Positions 1-8,242 of a stretch of DNA of 64,000 nucleotides are shown in pieces. Under the pieces are notes generated by a model. That model was not told the origin of the DNA and did no database searches. It saw only the letters and a list, made by a program, of their open reading frames with translations. Each line of letters begins with the position of its first letter. Positions within the stretch are counted from its first letter, which is position 1. A program made the translations under genes and the position numbers. Source of the stretch: Mycolicibacterium cosmeticum (lineage in GTDB: Bacteria; Actinomycetota; Actinomycetes; Mycobacteriales; Mycobacteriaceae); the NCBI GenBank assembly GCA_016197365.1, contig JACPVS010000021.1:248001-312000 (forward strand), written 5' to 3'.

Positions 1-279
1 GCGCATCGCGATGACGGTGTCCTCGACGAACGGCTCCCAGTTGCGGTTGCCGAAATAGACCGGCAGCCCGGGCAATTGGAGGCGCAGCTGCTCGATCAAC
101 GCGCGGTTGATGCCGTTGATCGGGGACACTCCCCCGAAATGCAGGTAGTGCTCGGCCACCTCGTCGAGCCGGTGGGCCGGGATGTTGCGCCCCCGTGTCA
201 CGTTCTCCAGGAACGGCCGCACCTGCTCGGGTCCTTCGGGGCCCCCGAAGGAAAGAAGCAGCAGCGCATCAAACTCCAC
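1..279 (-). CDS. hemH: Ferrochelatase (partial, N-terminal 93 codons)
   Basis: Inserts iron into a porphyrin at the end of heme synthesis. In actinobacteria the substrate is coproporphyrin III, so this is a CpfC-type enzyme. Reading from a GTG at 279, the protein begins EFDALLLLSFGGPEGPEQV and continues through VSPINGINRALIEQLR and YFGNRNWEPFVEDTV, which are ferrochelatase N-terminal motifs. The GTG overlaps the inhA stop by one base (TAGTG), so translation is probably coupled. The order fabG1-inhA-hemH is the conserved mycobacterial order. The C-terminal part, including the catalytic His/Glu region, lies outside the window. Confidence 0.93.
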   Translation of the reverse strand, partial: MEFDALLLLSFGGPEGPEQVRPFLENVTRGRNIPAHRLDEVAEHYLHFGGVSPINGINRALIEQLRLQLPGLPVYFGNRNWEPFVEDTVIAMR

Positions 280-1088
280 TAGAGCAGCTGGGTGCTGGCG
301 CCACCGTCGGCGTAGATGATGCTGCCCGTGGTGGCAGGCAACCAGTCCGACAGCAGGGCGCACACGGTCTTGGCGACCGGCGTCGGGTCCTTCATGTTCC
401 AGCCGACCGGGGCACGCTGATCCCAGCCCTCTTCGAGCAGGCGCATCTGATCGCCCGCCTCGGCACCCAGCGCGCCGCCCACGATGGCGCTCATCGCCAG
501 GGTCCGGATGGGCCCGGCCGCAACGAGGTTGGAGCGCACGCCGAACGGGCCTGCTTCGCGGGCCACGAATCGGTTGACCGACTCCAGCGCGCTCTTGGCG
601 ACCGTCATCCAGTTGTAGGCCGGCATCGCCCGGGTGGGGTCGAAGTCCATGCCCACGATGCTGCCGCCGGAGTTGAGCACCGGCAGGGTCGCCTTGGCCA
701 GCGATGCGTACGAGTACGCGGAGATGTGGATGCCCTTGGCGACATCGTCGTAGGGCGCGTCGAAGAACGGGTTGATGCCCATGCCGGTCTGGGGCATGAA
801 GCCGATGGAGTGCACCACGCCGTCGAGCTTGTTGCCCTCGCCGATGACCTCGGTGACGCGGCCGGCCAGCGAGTCCAGGTGTTCGGGGTTCTGCACGTCG
901 AGTTCCAGCAGCGGCGCCGGGTTGGGCAACCGGTCGGCGATGCGCTGGATCAGCTTGAGCCGGTCGAATCCGGTCAGCACCAGTTCGGCCCCGGCCTCCT
1001 GCGCCTGCTTGGCGATGTGGAACGCGATCGAGCTGTCGGTGATGATCCCCGTGACGAGGATGCGCTTGCCTTCGAGAATGCCTGTCAT
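279..1088 (-). CDS. inhA: NADH-dependent enoyl-ACP reductase InhA
   Basis: Last reductive step of the FAS-II cycle that elongates mycolic-acid precursors; the target of activated isoniazid and of ethionamide. At 269 residues it has exactly the length of M. tuberculosis InhA and aligns without gaps as I recall that sequence. Visible motifs are GIITDSSIAFHIA (NADH binding), VVHSIGFMPQTG with the drug-relevant Ser94 present as Ser, and YNWMTVAKSALE with catalytic Tyr158 and Lys165. The open frame extends upstream, but the ATG at 1088 begins MTGILEGKRILVTG and has AAGGA seven bases before it. It lies 37 bp downstream of fabG1 and is presumably co-transcribed with it. Confidence 0.98.
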   Translation of the reverse strand: MTGILEGKRILVTGIITDSSIAFHIAKQAQEAGAELVLTGFDRLKLIQRIADRLPNPAPLLELDVQNPEHLDSLAGRVTEVIGEGNKLDGVVHSIGFMPQTGMGINPFFDAPYDDVAKGIHISAYSYASLAKATLPVLNSGGSIVGMDFDPTRAMPAYNWMTVAKSALESVNRFVAREAGPFGVRSNLVAAGPIRTLAMSAIVGGALGAEAGDQMRLLEEGWDQRAPVGWNMKDPTPVAKTVCALLSDWLPATTGSIIYADGGASTQLL

Positions 1089-1125
1089 GTGAAAGTCCTT
1101 ACTGTCGAAGCGAATTCGAGAAGAT

Positions 1126-1863
1126 CTAGTGGCCCATACCCATGCCGCCGTCGACCGGGATGACCGCACCGGCGATGTAACGGGCATCCTCGGACGCCAG
1201 GAAGCTGACCGCACCGGCCACGTCCTCGGCGGTGCCGACCCGCTTGGCCGGGATGAAATCCAGTGCGCCCGCCTGGATCCGCTCGTCCAGCGCGCGGGTC
1301 ATCTCGGTGTCGATGTAGCCGGGCGCGACGACGTTGGCGGTGACGCCGGCCTTGGACAGTTCCCGCGAGATGGAGCGGGCCATACCGATCAGACCGGCTT
1401 TGGCCGCCGCGTAGTTGGCCTGGTTGCCGATGCCCCACATGCCCGAGACCGATCCGATGTAGATGATCCGGCCGAAACGCTTGCGCTGCATGCTGCGCGA
1501 GGCCCGCTGGGTCACCCGGAACGCACCGGTGAGGTTGGCATTGATGACCTCGGTGAACCGCTCCTCGGTCATCCGCATCAGGAACGCGTCCTTGGAGATG
1601 CCGGCATTGGACACCAGCACCTCGACGGGGCCCTGGTGCTCCTCGACCTCGGTGAAGGCACGGTCGACGGCGTCGTTGTCGGTCACGTCGCACTCGACGC
1701 CGAACAGGCCCTCGGGCGCGCCGGATCCGCGATGGGTGACCGCAACCCGGTGGCCGTCCTCGGCCAGACGCTGCGCGATGGCCAGGCCGATACCCCGGTT
1801 TCCACCGGTGACGAGCACGGAACGGGAGACGAAGTCCGGCCGGTGGGTGGCACTCTCAGTCAT
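1126..1863 (-). CDS. fabG1: 3-oxoacyl-ACP reductase FabG1 (MabA)
   Basis: NADPH-dependent beta-ketoacyl-ACP reductase of the mycolic-acid FAS-II system. It is a classical short-chain dehydrogenase of 245 residues: cofactor motif TGGNRGIG near residues 19-26, NAG near 86-88, and catalytic Ser138, Tyr151 and Lys155 in GSVSGMWGIGNQANYAAAKAG. The C-terminus VIPVDGGMGMGH matches the MabA family. It is the first gene of the fabG1-inhA-hemH unit. The start codon is placed by a leaderless promoter: TAGGTT ends seven bases before the ATG, the same layout known for the M. tuberculosis mabA-inhA promoter. Confidence 0.97.
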   Translation of the reverse strand: MTESATHRPDFVSRSVLVTGGNRGIGLAIAQRLAEDGHRVAVTHRGSGAPEGLFGVECDVTDNDAVDRAFTEVEEHQGPVEVLVSNAGISKDAFLMRMTEERFTEVINANLTGAFRVTQRASRSMQRKRFGRIIYIGSVSGMWGIGNQANYAAAKAGLIGMARSISRELSKAGVTANVVAPGYIDTEMTRALDERIQAGALDFIPAKRVGTAEDVAGAVSFLASEDARYIAGAVIPVDGGMGMGH

Positions 1864-1870
1864 GACCGCA

Positions 1871-1876
1871 AACCTA
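1871..1876 (-). promoter_or_regulatory. -10 element of the fabG1-inhA-hemH operon
   Basis: On the minus strand TAGGTT is followed by seven bases and then the fabG1 ATG at 1863, giving a leaderless or nearly leaderless transcript. The context GATAGGTT closely resembles the M. tuberculosis mabA-inhA promoter, where upstream point mutations raise InhA and cause isoniazid resistance. No mutation can be inferred here without a wild-type reference. Confidence 0.65.
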
Positions 1877-1907
1877 TCGCCTCGTCCGTTGTTCGCCGAA
1901 ATCGCCC

Positions 1908-2915
1908 TCAGCCCGGCAGCCTGCGGTTGATCAGCAGGGCGCCCAGCGCGGACAGCGCCAGAATCAGCGCGCCCAGGCGCAACCAGCCCATGCTCGCGTC
2001 ACCCTTGATGGTCTCGTAGCCGATCTGCTGCTGCAGTGAGGTGAACACCGCTTTGAGCTGCTCCAGACTGGACGCGGTGAACGCCTCTCCCCCGGACAGG
2101 TCGGCGATCTTCTTGAGCATCTCGTCGTCGACGGGCACCGGCTGGCGCTGGTCGTTGATCTCGACGTAGCCGTACGGGGTACCGAACGACACCGTGGAGA
2201 TCGGCACGCCCTGGTCCTTGGCGGTGCGGGCGGCGGTGTAGGCGCCCTTCGGGTTGTCCGGGTTGGACGGCACCGTCTCCTTGCCGTCGGACATCAGCAC
2301 GACGCGCGCGGGCGGCGGCTCGTCACCGCCGCCGATGACGGCGCCGACGGTGGCGATGGCCTGCAACGCGGTGAAGATGCCCTCACCGGTGGCGGTGCGG
2401 TCGGCCAGCTGCAGTTTGTCGATGCCCTGCTTGGTGGCGTCGCGGTTGGTGGTCGGCGAGACCAGCACGGTCGCGGTGCCCGCGTAGGCGATCAGGCCCA
2501 GGTTGATGCCCGGCGTCAGCTGATCGGCGAACTGTTTGGCCGCCTCCTGCGCGGCGACCAGCCGGCTGGGCGCGACGTCGGTGGCCCGCATCGACTGCGA
2601 CACGTCGATCACCAGCATGACGACCGCCCGGTTGCGCGGGATCCGGACGTCGTGGGTCGGCCCGGCCATGGCGACGGTGAACAGCAACAGCGACGTCACC
2701 AGCAGGATGGCGGGCAGGTGGCGCCAGCGGGTGGGCTGTTTGGGCGCCACCTTCTCCAGCAGTTCCATGTTGGCGAAGCGCAGGATGCGCTTCTGCCGGG
2801 CCCGCTGGACCACGATGTACAGCCCGACCAGGCCCGCGATCACCAGCAGGAACAGGAAGAACCACTTGTGTTCGAAACCTCGCAGCGACATCGGTCCGAG
2901 CAGCGGTAAATTCAT
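1908..2915 (-). CDS. VWA-domain membrane protein (BatA/Rv1481-like)
   Basis: 335 residues. An N-terminal membrane segment (about 18-37), a second (about 67-85), a von Willebrand factor A domain (about 98-290) and a C-terminal membrane helix ending in a basic tail. The metal-binding MIDAS motif is intact: DVSQS with Asp104, Ser106 and Ser108, then MSDGKE later in the domain. This is the BatA/YehP-type partner of MoxR ATPases. MoxR, DUF58 and VWA genes occur together widely and are thought to act in metal-dependent maturation or folding of envelope complexes. It is the last gene of the ripA-ripB-moxR1-DUF58-VWA series, 27 bp after the DUF58 gene. The exact client is unknown. Confidence 0.9.
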   Translation of the reverse strand: MNLPLLGPMSLRGFEHKWFFLFLLVIAGLVGLYIVVQRARQKRILRFANMELLEKVAPKQPTRWRHLPAILLVTSLLLFTVAMAGPTHDVRIPRNRAVVMLVIDVSQSMRATDVAPSRLVAAQEAAKQFADQLTPGINLGLIAYAGTATVLVSPTTNRDATKQGIDKLQLADRTATGEGIFTALQAIATVGAVIGGGDEPPPARVVLMSDGKETVPSNPDNPKGAYTAARTAKDQGVPISTVSFGTPYGYVEINDQRQPVPVDDEMLKKIADLSGGEAFTASSLEQLKAVFTSLQQQIGYETIKGDASMGWLRLGALILALSALGALLINRRLPG

Positions 2916-2942
2916 GTGCGGCTTGTCATTTCCGTTCGTTGT

Positions 2943-3890
2943 CTAGCGGGCGGCCAGGGCGCCGCGCCGGCGGCTGGCCACGAACCGGACCACATCGGCG
3001 ATCCAGTCCCGGTCGGTGCGCAGGGTCAGCAGGGGCGCGTCGCAACGGCGCAGGGTGCGGGCCACCTCGGCGCGGTGGGCCGCCGCGGCCGCGGCGAAGT
3101 CGTCGCGCAGCTTGGCGTCGATGGTGAATTCCCGCGTCACACCGGTCTCGGTGTCCTGCAGGATCACATCGCCGATATCGGGCAACTCGACGTCGCGGGG
3201 ATCGATGACCTCGATGCCCAGCACCTCGTGCCGTCCCGCGATGGCCCGCAGCGGCCGCATCCAGTCGATCGGGCCGAGGAAGTCACTGATGATGACCACC
3301 ATGCCGCGCCGGCGTTCCGGGCGGCGCAGCGCGTCGATGGTGGCGGCCAGGTCACCGCGTACCCCGGGCGGGGCCTGAGGGGTGGTCGCGATGGCCCGCA
3401 ACAGCTCCTGCTCGTGCAGCCGCCCGGACAGTGCCGGTACCCGCCGCAACGTGTCGCCGTTGGAGATCAGGGCACCCAGGCGGTTGCCGCCACCGCTGTT
3501 GAGGAAAGCGATCGCCGCGGCCGCGGCCACGGCCAGGTCGCGCTTCTCACACCCCGCGGTGCCGAAGTCCAGGCTGGCCGACACGTCGACCACCAGCCAG
3601 GTCTCCAGCTCGCGGTCGGCGATCATCTGCCGGACGTGTGGATGGGTGGTGCGGGCGGTCACCGACCAGTCCATCCGGCGCACGTCGTCGCCCGGCTGGT
3701 ACATCCGCGACTCACCGGCTTCCGATCCGGGACCGGGGATCAGCCCGAGGTGATCCCCGTGCAGCACCCCGTCGAGCTTCCGGCGCACCGTGAGCTCGAG
3801 TTTGCGCAGCGCGGCCGACAGCTGCGGGTCGCGGATCTCACCGCGCCGCAGCGACGGCAGATCGACGGTGCGGCCGGACGACTCGCTCAC
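2943..3890 (-). CDS. DUF58 domain protein (Rv1480-like)
   Basis: 315 residues, apparently cytosolic: I see no signal peptide or membrane helix. The DUF58 core is recognisable from PGPGSEAGESRMYQPGDDVRRMDWSV (split here by family knowledge: R-YQPGDD-R-IDW is the family signature), followed by a VWA-like fold with VDVSASLDFGTAG. DUF58 proteins are obligate neighbours of MoxR AAA+ ATPases and VWA proteins. The start overlaps the moxR1 stop by four bases (3887-3890), indicating translational coupling. Biochemical activity is not established for the family. Confidence 0.88.
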   Translation of the reverse strand: MSESSGRTVDLPSLRRGEIRDPQLSAALRKLELTVRRKLDGVLHGDHLGLIPGPGSEAGESRMYQPGDDVRRMDWSVTARTTHPHVRQMIADRELETWLVVDVSASLDFGTAGCEKRDLAVAAAAAIAFLNSGGGNRLGALISNGDTLRRVPALSGRLHEQELLRAIATTPQAPPGVRGDLAATIDALRRPERRRGMVVIISDFLGPIDWMRPLRAIAGRHEVLGIEVIDPRDVELPDIGDVILQDTETGVTREFTIDAKLRDDFAAAAAAHRAEVARTLRRCDAPLLTLRTDRDWIADVVRFVASRRRGALAAR

Positions 3891-5035
3891 CGACCGCTGG
3901 CCGCCGCCGCGGCAGGGACCCCGGGAGGCGCCGAATGACCTTGCTGGGGAAGGGCATTCACCTGGGGCAGCCCGACGGTCTGCAGGATGCGGTTGACGAC
4001 GGTCTCCGCGGAGACCTCGTCGGCCAGCGCGTCATAGGTGAGCACCAGGCGGTGGCGCAGCACATCCGGGATGACCTCGACGACGTCCTGCGGGACGACA
4101 TAGTCACGGCCCCGGACCAGCGCCAGCGCGCGGGAGGCGGAGATGATGCCCAGCGAGGCGCGCGGCGAGGCGCCGTAGGCGATCCACGCCGCGGCGTCGG
4201 GCATGCCGAACTTCTCCGGCTCACGCGTCGCGGTGACGACGCGCACGACGTAGTCGACCAGCGCGTGGTGCACGAAGTTGTTTGCCGCCACCTCCTGCAG
4301 GCGCAGCAGGTCACCGGTGTCGAGGATCTGCTTGGGCTCCGGGGGCTTCACACCCATCCGGTAGATGATCTCGCGCTCTTCCTCCGGCGACGGGTAGTCG
4401 ACGTTGAGCTTGAACAGGAAGCGGTCCCGCTGCGCCTCGGGCAGCTGGTAGACGCCCTCCTGCTCGATCGGGTTCTGGGTGGCCATCACCAGGAACGGGC
4501 TGGGCAGCGGGAAGGTCTTGCCGCCGACGGAGATCTTGCGCTCGGCCATCACCTCGAGCAGGGCCGACTGCACCTTGGCGGGGGCGCGGTTGATCTCGTC
4601 GGCCAGCAGGAAGTTCACGACGACGGGGCCGAGTTCGATGTCGAACTCTTCCTTGCCCTGCCGGTAGATGCGGGTACCGACGATGTCGGTGGGCACCAGG
4701 TCGGGGGTGAACTGGATGCGCGCGAACGTGCCGCCGACCACCTTGGCGAATGTCTCCACGGCCAGCGTCTTGGCGACGCCGGGCACGCCTTCGAGCAGCA
4801 CGTGGCCCTTGGCCAGCAGCCCGACGAGCATGCGCTCGACCAGCTGATCCTGTCCGACGATGATGCGCTTGACCTCGAAGATGGCGCGCTCAAGGGTGTG
4901 GATGTCGTTCTGCAGCCCCGGGTTGCCCGAGGGGCCTGCGGAAGGCTGCATCTGCGCTCCGGGCGGGTAGCCCTGCGTCGGGGCCGGGCCTGGATAGCCT
5001 CCGGCGCCCTGCGGCGGCCCACTCGGTGACGTCAT
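3887..5035 (-). CDS. moxR1: MoxR-family AAA+ ATPase (MoxR1)
   Basis: Predicted chaperone-like AAA+ ATPase of 382 residues. After a Pro/Gly-rich N-terminal 40 residues comes an AAA_3 domain: Walker A GVPGVAKT (83-90), Walker B LLADE (143-147), sensor ATQNP and the MoxR motif LPEAQRDRF. The start ATG at 5035 has GGAGG seven bases upstream. In M. tuberculosis the same neighbours (ripA, ripB, moxR1, Rv1480, Rv1481) are conserved, so a role in assembling or regulating envelope machinery around the Rip hydrolases is plausible but inferred. A 160-bp gap containing palindromes separates it from ripB, so it may also have its own promoter. Confidence 0.93.
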   Translation of the reverse strand: MTSPSGPPQGAGGYPGPAPTQGYPPGAQMQPSAGPSGNPGLQNDIHTLERAIFEVKRIIVGQDQLVERMLVGLLAKGHVLLEGVPGVAKTLAVETFAKVVGGTFARIQFTPDLVPTDIVGTRIYRQGKEEFDIELGPVVVNFLLADEINRAPAKVQSALLEVMAERKISVGGKTFPLPSPFLVMATQNPIEQEGVYQLPEAQRDRFLFKLNVDYPSPEEEREIIYRMGVKPPEPKQILDTGDLLRLQEVAANNFVHHALVDYVVRVVTATREPEKFGMPDAAAWIAYGASPRASLGIISASRALALVRGRDYVVPQDVVEVIPDVLRHRLVLTYDALADEVSAETVVNRILQTVGLPQVNALPQQGHSAPPGVPAAAAASGR

Positions 5036-5065
5036 CTAGCTTCCTCCCACAGTCGGTGTATTGCT

Positions 5066-5087
5066 GGTTAACCCTGGTCTACCAGGG
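5066..5087. promoter_or_regulatory. Palindromes upstream of moxR1
   Basis: Two adjacent dyads lie in the ripB-moxR1 gap. GGTTAACC (5066-5073) is an 8-bp perfect palindrome. It overlaps by two bases a 16-bp element, CCCTGGT-CT-ACCAGGG (5072-5087), with 7-bp perfect arms. The second could be a protein-binding operator or fold as a short hairpin (six pairs, four-base loop) that attenuates read-through from ripAB. No T-run follows on the minus strand, so a strong intrinsic terminator is unlikely. Confidence 0.4.
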
Positions 5088-5195
5088 CGCCCGCGCGGTG
5101 CGGCGACACGCCCGCCGTCAACTATTCCAGGCACTTGTAAATCCGTCGACGTCCCGGGTGCCCTGCTCAGGCTGTCCTCAGGTTCCGCGGCGGCT

Positions 5196-5906
5196 TCAGG
5201 ATTCGATGACCCGCACCAGGTGCGGTGACATTCCCGCCATCCGGACCGGGCTCACGGTCACCCTCTCGGCACTGCCGGAGGCTTCCAGCATCTTTCCGCC
5301 GCCCAGGTAGATGGTGACGTGCTGGCTGCCGCCAGGGCCGTAGAAGATCAGGTCGCCGCGCTTGGCCTGCGACGGGGCGATGGGCCTGCCGGAGTTGTAC
5401 TGGTCGCCGGAATACTTGGGGATCTGTACCCCGACGCCGGCGAAGGCGTAGCGGGTGAATCCCGAGCAGTCGAAGCCCATCTTCCCGGCGTCGTAGTCCA
5501 CGCCCGGGCCGGGGCCGGTCAGGGTGCCACCACCCCACGAGTAGGGCACGCCCATCTGGGACCCGCCGCGCCGGATGACGTACTCGATGGCCGCCGGTCC
5601 GCGGACCCGTCCCCCGGGCAGGGCCGCCGCGGATTTGGGGGCCAGCCCGATGGTCTGCAGGAATTGCTGCCCCAGACTCGACGTGGTCTCCAGCGCGATC
5701 TTGCTCACCTGGAAGCCGGCGTTGGCCATCGCCACCGGATCGCCGGGTGCGCCGGAGCTGGTGATCTTGGGCAGGGTCGGGTCCCACTGCCCGTCATCGG
5801 GTGCGGCGGCCGCCGGCGCCAGGGAGCCGGCCGCCAGCGCCACCCCGGTGAGAACCGAGGCGACGGTCAGCTTGAGCCCAAAAGCTTTGCTGCGCTTGAA
5901 GAACAC
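5196..5906 (-). CDS. ripB: NlpC/P60 peptidoglycan endopeptidase RipB
   Basis: Secreted D,L-endopeptidase that cuts peptidoglycan stem peptides. 236 residues: a signal peptide (basic start, hydrophobic core, cleavage near AAAA-PDDG, about residue 34), then directly an NlpC/P60 domain without the coiled coil of RipA. The catalytic triad is visible: Cys147 in GFDCSGFTRYAF, His196 in GGSQHVTIYLG and Glu208 in MLEASGS. Start is GTG at 5906 with AGGGA five bases upstream. It begins 15 bp after the ripA stop and its catalytic domain closely resembles that of RipA, as expected for tandem paralogues. Confidence 0.95.
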   Translation of the reverse strand: MFFKRSKAFGLKLTVASVLTGVALAAGSLAPAAAAPDDGQWDPTLPKITSSGAPGDPVAMANAGFQVSKIALETTSSLGQQFLQTIGLAPKSAAALPGGRVRGPAAIEYVIRRGGSQMGVPYSWGGGTLTGPGPGVDYDAGKMGFDCSGFTRYAFAGVGVQIPKYSGDQYNSGRPIAPSQAKRGDLIFYGPGGSQHVTIYLGGGKMLEASGSAERVTVSPVRMAGMSPHLVRVIES

Positions 5907-5921
5907 TGAAATCCCTACGAT

Positions 5922-7349
5922 TTAATACTCGATGTAGCGGATGACGTACGGTGTCATGCCGCCGGTGCGCACCGGGGAAACCTTCACGTTCGAGCCGGTG
6001 TAGGGGGCTTCGAGCATCTGCCCGTTGCCGAGGTAGAGGGTGACGTGCTGACTGCCGCCCGGTCCGTAGAAGATGACGTCGCCGCGACGCATCTCCGACG
6101 ACGGGATCTTGCGGCCCATGTCGTACTGGGAGCCCGAGTAGTGGGGCAACTTGATGCCCACCCCGGCGAACGCGTACAGGATCAGTCCCGAGCAGTCGAA
6201 ACCGACCGTGCCTGCGCCGGAGTCGATTCCCCGGCCGGGACCCGATGCGGTGCCGCCGCCCCAGGAGTAGGGCACACCCATCTGCGACATGGCGCGCTTG
6301 ATCACGTACTCCGAGGCTTGCCGGCCGTACACCCGCGGGATACCGCCGTTGTTGGTGTAGCCGCTCGGGGTGGGGATGAGGCCCAGCTTCTGCAAGAAGG
6401 TACGGCCCATGTTGGCCGTCATCTGGGCCGAGGAGTTCATGATCCCGAGCACCGCGTTGATGACCTGGATGGGATCGCCGCTGACGAACGCACTGGGCAC
6501 CATGGGCAGCGTGGTGTCCCACTGGCTGGTGTTCGCGGGCGCGGCGGCCTTGCCGGGCACCCGATCCCAGTCGCCCGCCGCGGGCGCCACCGGACCGGGT
6601 GCGCCGGCGGCCGGTGCGGGTGCGGCCGGTGCCGATTGCGGCCGGGCCTGCGCCAGTTTCGCCTGTGCCGCAGCACGTTCGGCGGACAGTTTGTCCAGTT
6701 CCTGCTGTTGGCTTCCGAAGGTCTGCTGGGCCTGGGTCAGGCTCGCGACCGCGGCGTCCTGACTGGACTGCGCGTCGGCGGCGGCCTTGTCTGCGGCGTC
6801 CTTCGCCATGCGCGCGGCCGACTCGTGGTTGACCTGCTCGGTGCGGGCCCGCTGCAGATCCGTCATCACCTGCTGAGAGCCGACGGTCAGCGCCTGACCG
6901 GCGGCCGCGGTGCGCAGTGCCTCGACGGGATCAGCGGCGGTCAGGTAGGAGGCGGACGGCCCGTTGACATAGGTGGCCGCGGCGAAGGTGTCGAATCGCT
7001 TCTGCGCGTCGGCGATCCGAGCGTCGGCATCGGTGACGTCGCGCCGGCTGGCGTCCAGTGTCTGCTGCGCGACGGTGACATTGTCCCGCGCGTTCTGCAC
7101 GTCGACGAGGGCCTTGTTGACGCTCTCCTGCTCGGTCTGCACGGCCGCACCGAGATCCTGCAACTTCTGGTCGGCGTCGGCCACCGCTGCCACCAGTGCG
7201 GCGACTCCTTCGGGTCCGGGCTCGGCACCGGCGATGGCCCCGTGGGGCATGGTTCCGGCCAGCAGGACGCCGAAGGTCAGGGGAACCGCGCACACTCGCC
7301 CGCACAGCCGGGAGGCGCCAAGGGTGCGTCTCATTGGACTGCGTCTCAT
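5922..7349 (-). CDS. ripA: NlpC/P60 peptidoglycan endopeptidase RipA
   Basis: Septal cell-wall hydrolase required for daughter-cell separation in mycobacteria; works with the Rpf resuscitation factors. 475 residues: signal peptide (about 1-40), a long alpha-helical/coiled-coil inhibitory region (about 45-230, with HRFDTF-type and QRARTE-type helix sequences), a Pro/Ala linker (about 230-270) and a C-terminal NlpC/P60 domain. Catalytic Cys386 (GFDCSGLILYAF), His435 (GSQHVTLYLG) and Glu447 correspond to M. tuberculosis Cys383, His432 and Glu444. The start at 7349 has AGGAGA at good spacing. A second ATG at 7334 repeats the same ten bases and is a possible alternative. Confidence 0.97.
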   Translation of the reverse strand: MRRSPMRRTLGASRLCGRVCAVPLTFGVLLAGTMPHGAIAGAEPGPEGVAALVAAVADADQKLQDLGAAVQTEQESVNKALVDVQNARDNVTVAQQTLDASRRDVTDADARIADAQKRFDTFAAATYVNGPSASYLTAADPVEALRTAAAGQALTVGSQQVMTDLQRARTEQVNHESAARMAKDAADKAAADAQSSQDAAVASLTQAQQTFGSQQQELDKLSAERAAAQAKLAQARPQSAPAAPAPAAGAPGPVAPAAGDWDRVPGKAAAPANTSQWDTTLPMVPSAFVSGDPIQVINAVLGIMNSSAQMTANMGRTFLQKLGLIPTPSGYTNNGGIPRVYGRQASEYVIKRAMSQMGVPYSWGGGTASGPGRGIDSGAGTVGFDCSGLILYAFAGVGIKLPHYSGSQYDMGRKIPSSEMRRGDVIFYGPGGSQHVTLYLGNGQMLEAPYTGSNVKVSPVRTGGMTPYVIRYIEY

Positions 7350-7426
7350 TGGACCGGTCTCCTAGGGCTCGACGCGAACGTCACGGCACATCAGACAGTG
7401 CTCTGAAGTCGCCCCGGTGGTATCGA

Positions 7427-7530
7427 CCGTGACATCAATTGTCACATCAATCACAGCTGCAACAACAGGCACTGTTTGCACCGTACGTCACAGCTCGCTC
7501 TAAAGAAACTTTAGTCACAAATTACATGAA
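7427..7530 (-). promoter_or_regulatory. ripA upstream regulatory region with TGTGAC/GTCACA repeats
   Basis: The 242-bp gap between ripA and the next gene is AT-rich for this genome and carries repeated GTGAC/GTCAC words: GTGACATCAATTGTCACATCAATCACAG around 7429-7456 (written here in two overlapping parts: GTGACATCAATT and GTCACATCAATC), CGTCACAG near 7486, and TAGTCACAA near 7512. MtrA, the response regulator that controls ripA and rpf genes in mycobacteria, recognises GTCAC-type direct repeats, so these are candidate MtrA sites. An inverted repeat ATTACATgAATGTAAT (about 7521-7536) is also present. I cannot place the transcription start. Confidence 0.45.
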
Positions 7531-7591
7531 TGTAATTGAAACCACCGTGACCGAACGGTGATATTCGAATTCACCGACGTCAAAGGCGCCA

Positions 7592-8155
7592 TTACTTCGG
7601 CGCGTCGACGACTTTCTCTCCAGCAACGCCTCGTTGGCCACGAACATGCAGGATACGAACGCCGACAGCGGCCACAGCTACCCCTAGCACGAGCACGATG
7701 GTAAACGGCGTCCAGGGAAAGTCGGGCGTCGACAACTGCGTCACGAAATTCTTCGAAGATTGGACGGCATTGCCTGTTTTCGCCAGATCTTGACCGGCTT
7801 CCAAGGTCACGCGGTCATAAACGGGACTGTAGGTACCGGCGAACCCGGGACTGATCGCCAGCACCGTCGATCCCGGGTGGGCCTTGCCGACCTGGGTCGC
7901 GATATCGCGCAGCGGCGTGTCGATCGGCGGACTGGTCGGCAGCACCACCAGCTTGAGGTCGATGCCCTTGCCCTTGGCGTCGGCGACCACCTGTGCCAGC
8001 GCGGCGGGATCGGCCGAGGCGGGAGCGCTGACGCCGTCCCCCGCGACATCGGTGAGCACCTGCGCCATGCACGCATCGACCGGCGTCGACGGATCGAGGC
8101 CGACGGTCGCACACACGTCGGGCGGGATATACACAGGCACGAACTCGATCGTCAC
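7592..8155 (-). CDS. Small membrane protein of the ripA locus (Rv1476-like)
   Basis: 187 residues with no recognised enzymatic motif. An N-terminal soluble part (FVPVYIPPDVC, GLDPSTPVDACMAQVL) is followed by a C-terminal membrane helix (PWTPFTIVLVLGVAVAAVGV) and a short basic tail, so most of the protein is outside the cytoplasm or faces it on one anchor. It sits directly upstream of ripA, as Rv1476 does in M. tuberculosis (186 residues as I recall). The start GTG at 8155 is preferred because TACCGT lies eight bases upstream, the layout of a leaderless mycobacterial promoter. A TTG at 8215 would add 20 residues but has only a weak ribosome site. Confidence 0.75.
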   Translation of the reverse strand: MTIEFVPVYIPPDVCATVGLDPSTPVDACMAQVLTDVAGDGVSAPASADPAALAQVVADAKGKGIDLKLVVLPTSPPIDTPLRDIATQVGKAHPGSTVLAISPGFAGTYSPVYDRVTLEAGQDLAKTGNAVQSSKNFVTQLSTPDFPWTPFTIVLVLGVAVAAVGVRILHVRGQRGVAGEKVVDAPK

Positions 8156-8163
8156 ACGCGGAG

Positions 8164-8169
8164 ACGGTA
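8164..8169 (-). promoter_or_regulatory. Candidate -10 of the Rv1476-like gene
   Basis: Minus-strand TACCGT, eight bases before the GTG at 8155. Supports a leaderless transcript and the shorter start. It lies 74 bp from the divergent acn operator. Confidence 0.4.
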
Positions 8170-8242
8170 CGCGAAATTCACCCAACCGACTGGCAGCACG
8201 CGCACGAGAGGACAAGACTGGAATGACCCCTGGGGCAAATCC

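Noticed and set aside
7350..7591. ydaO (cyclic di-AMP) riboswitch before ripA
   Set aside because: Such switches precede cell-wall hydrolases in some actinobacteria, but I could not find the conserved G-rich core words here.
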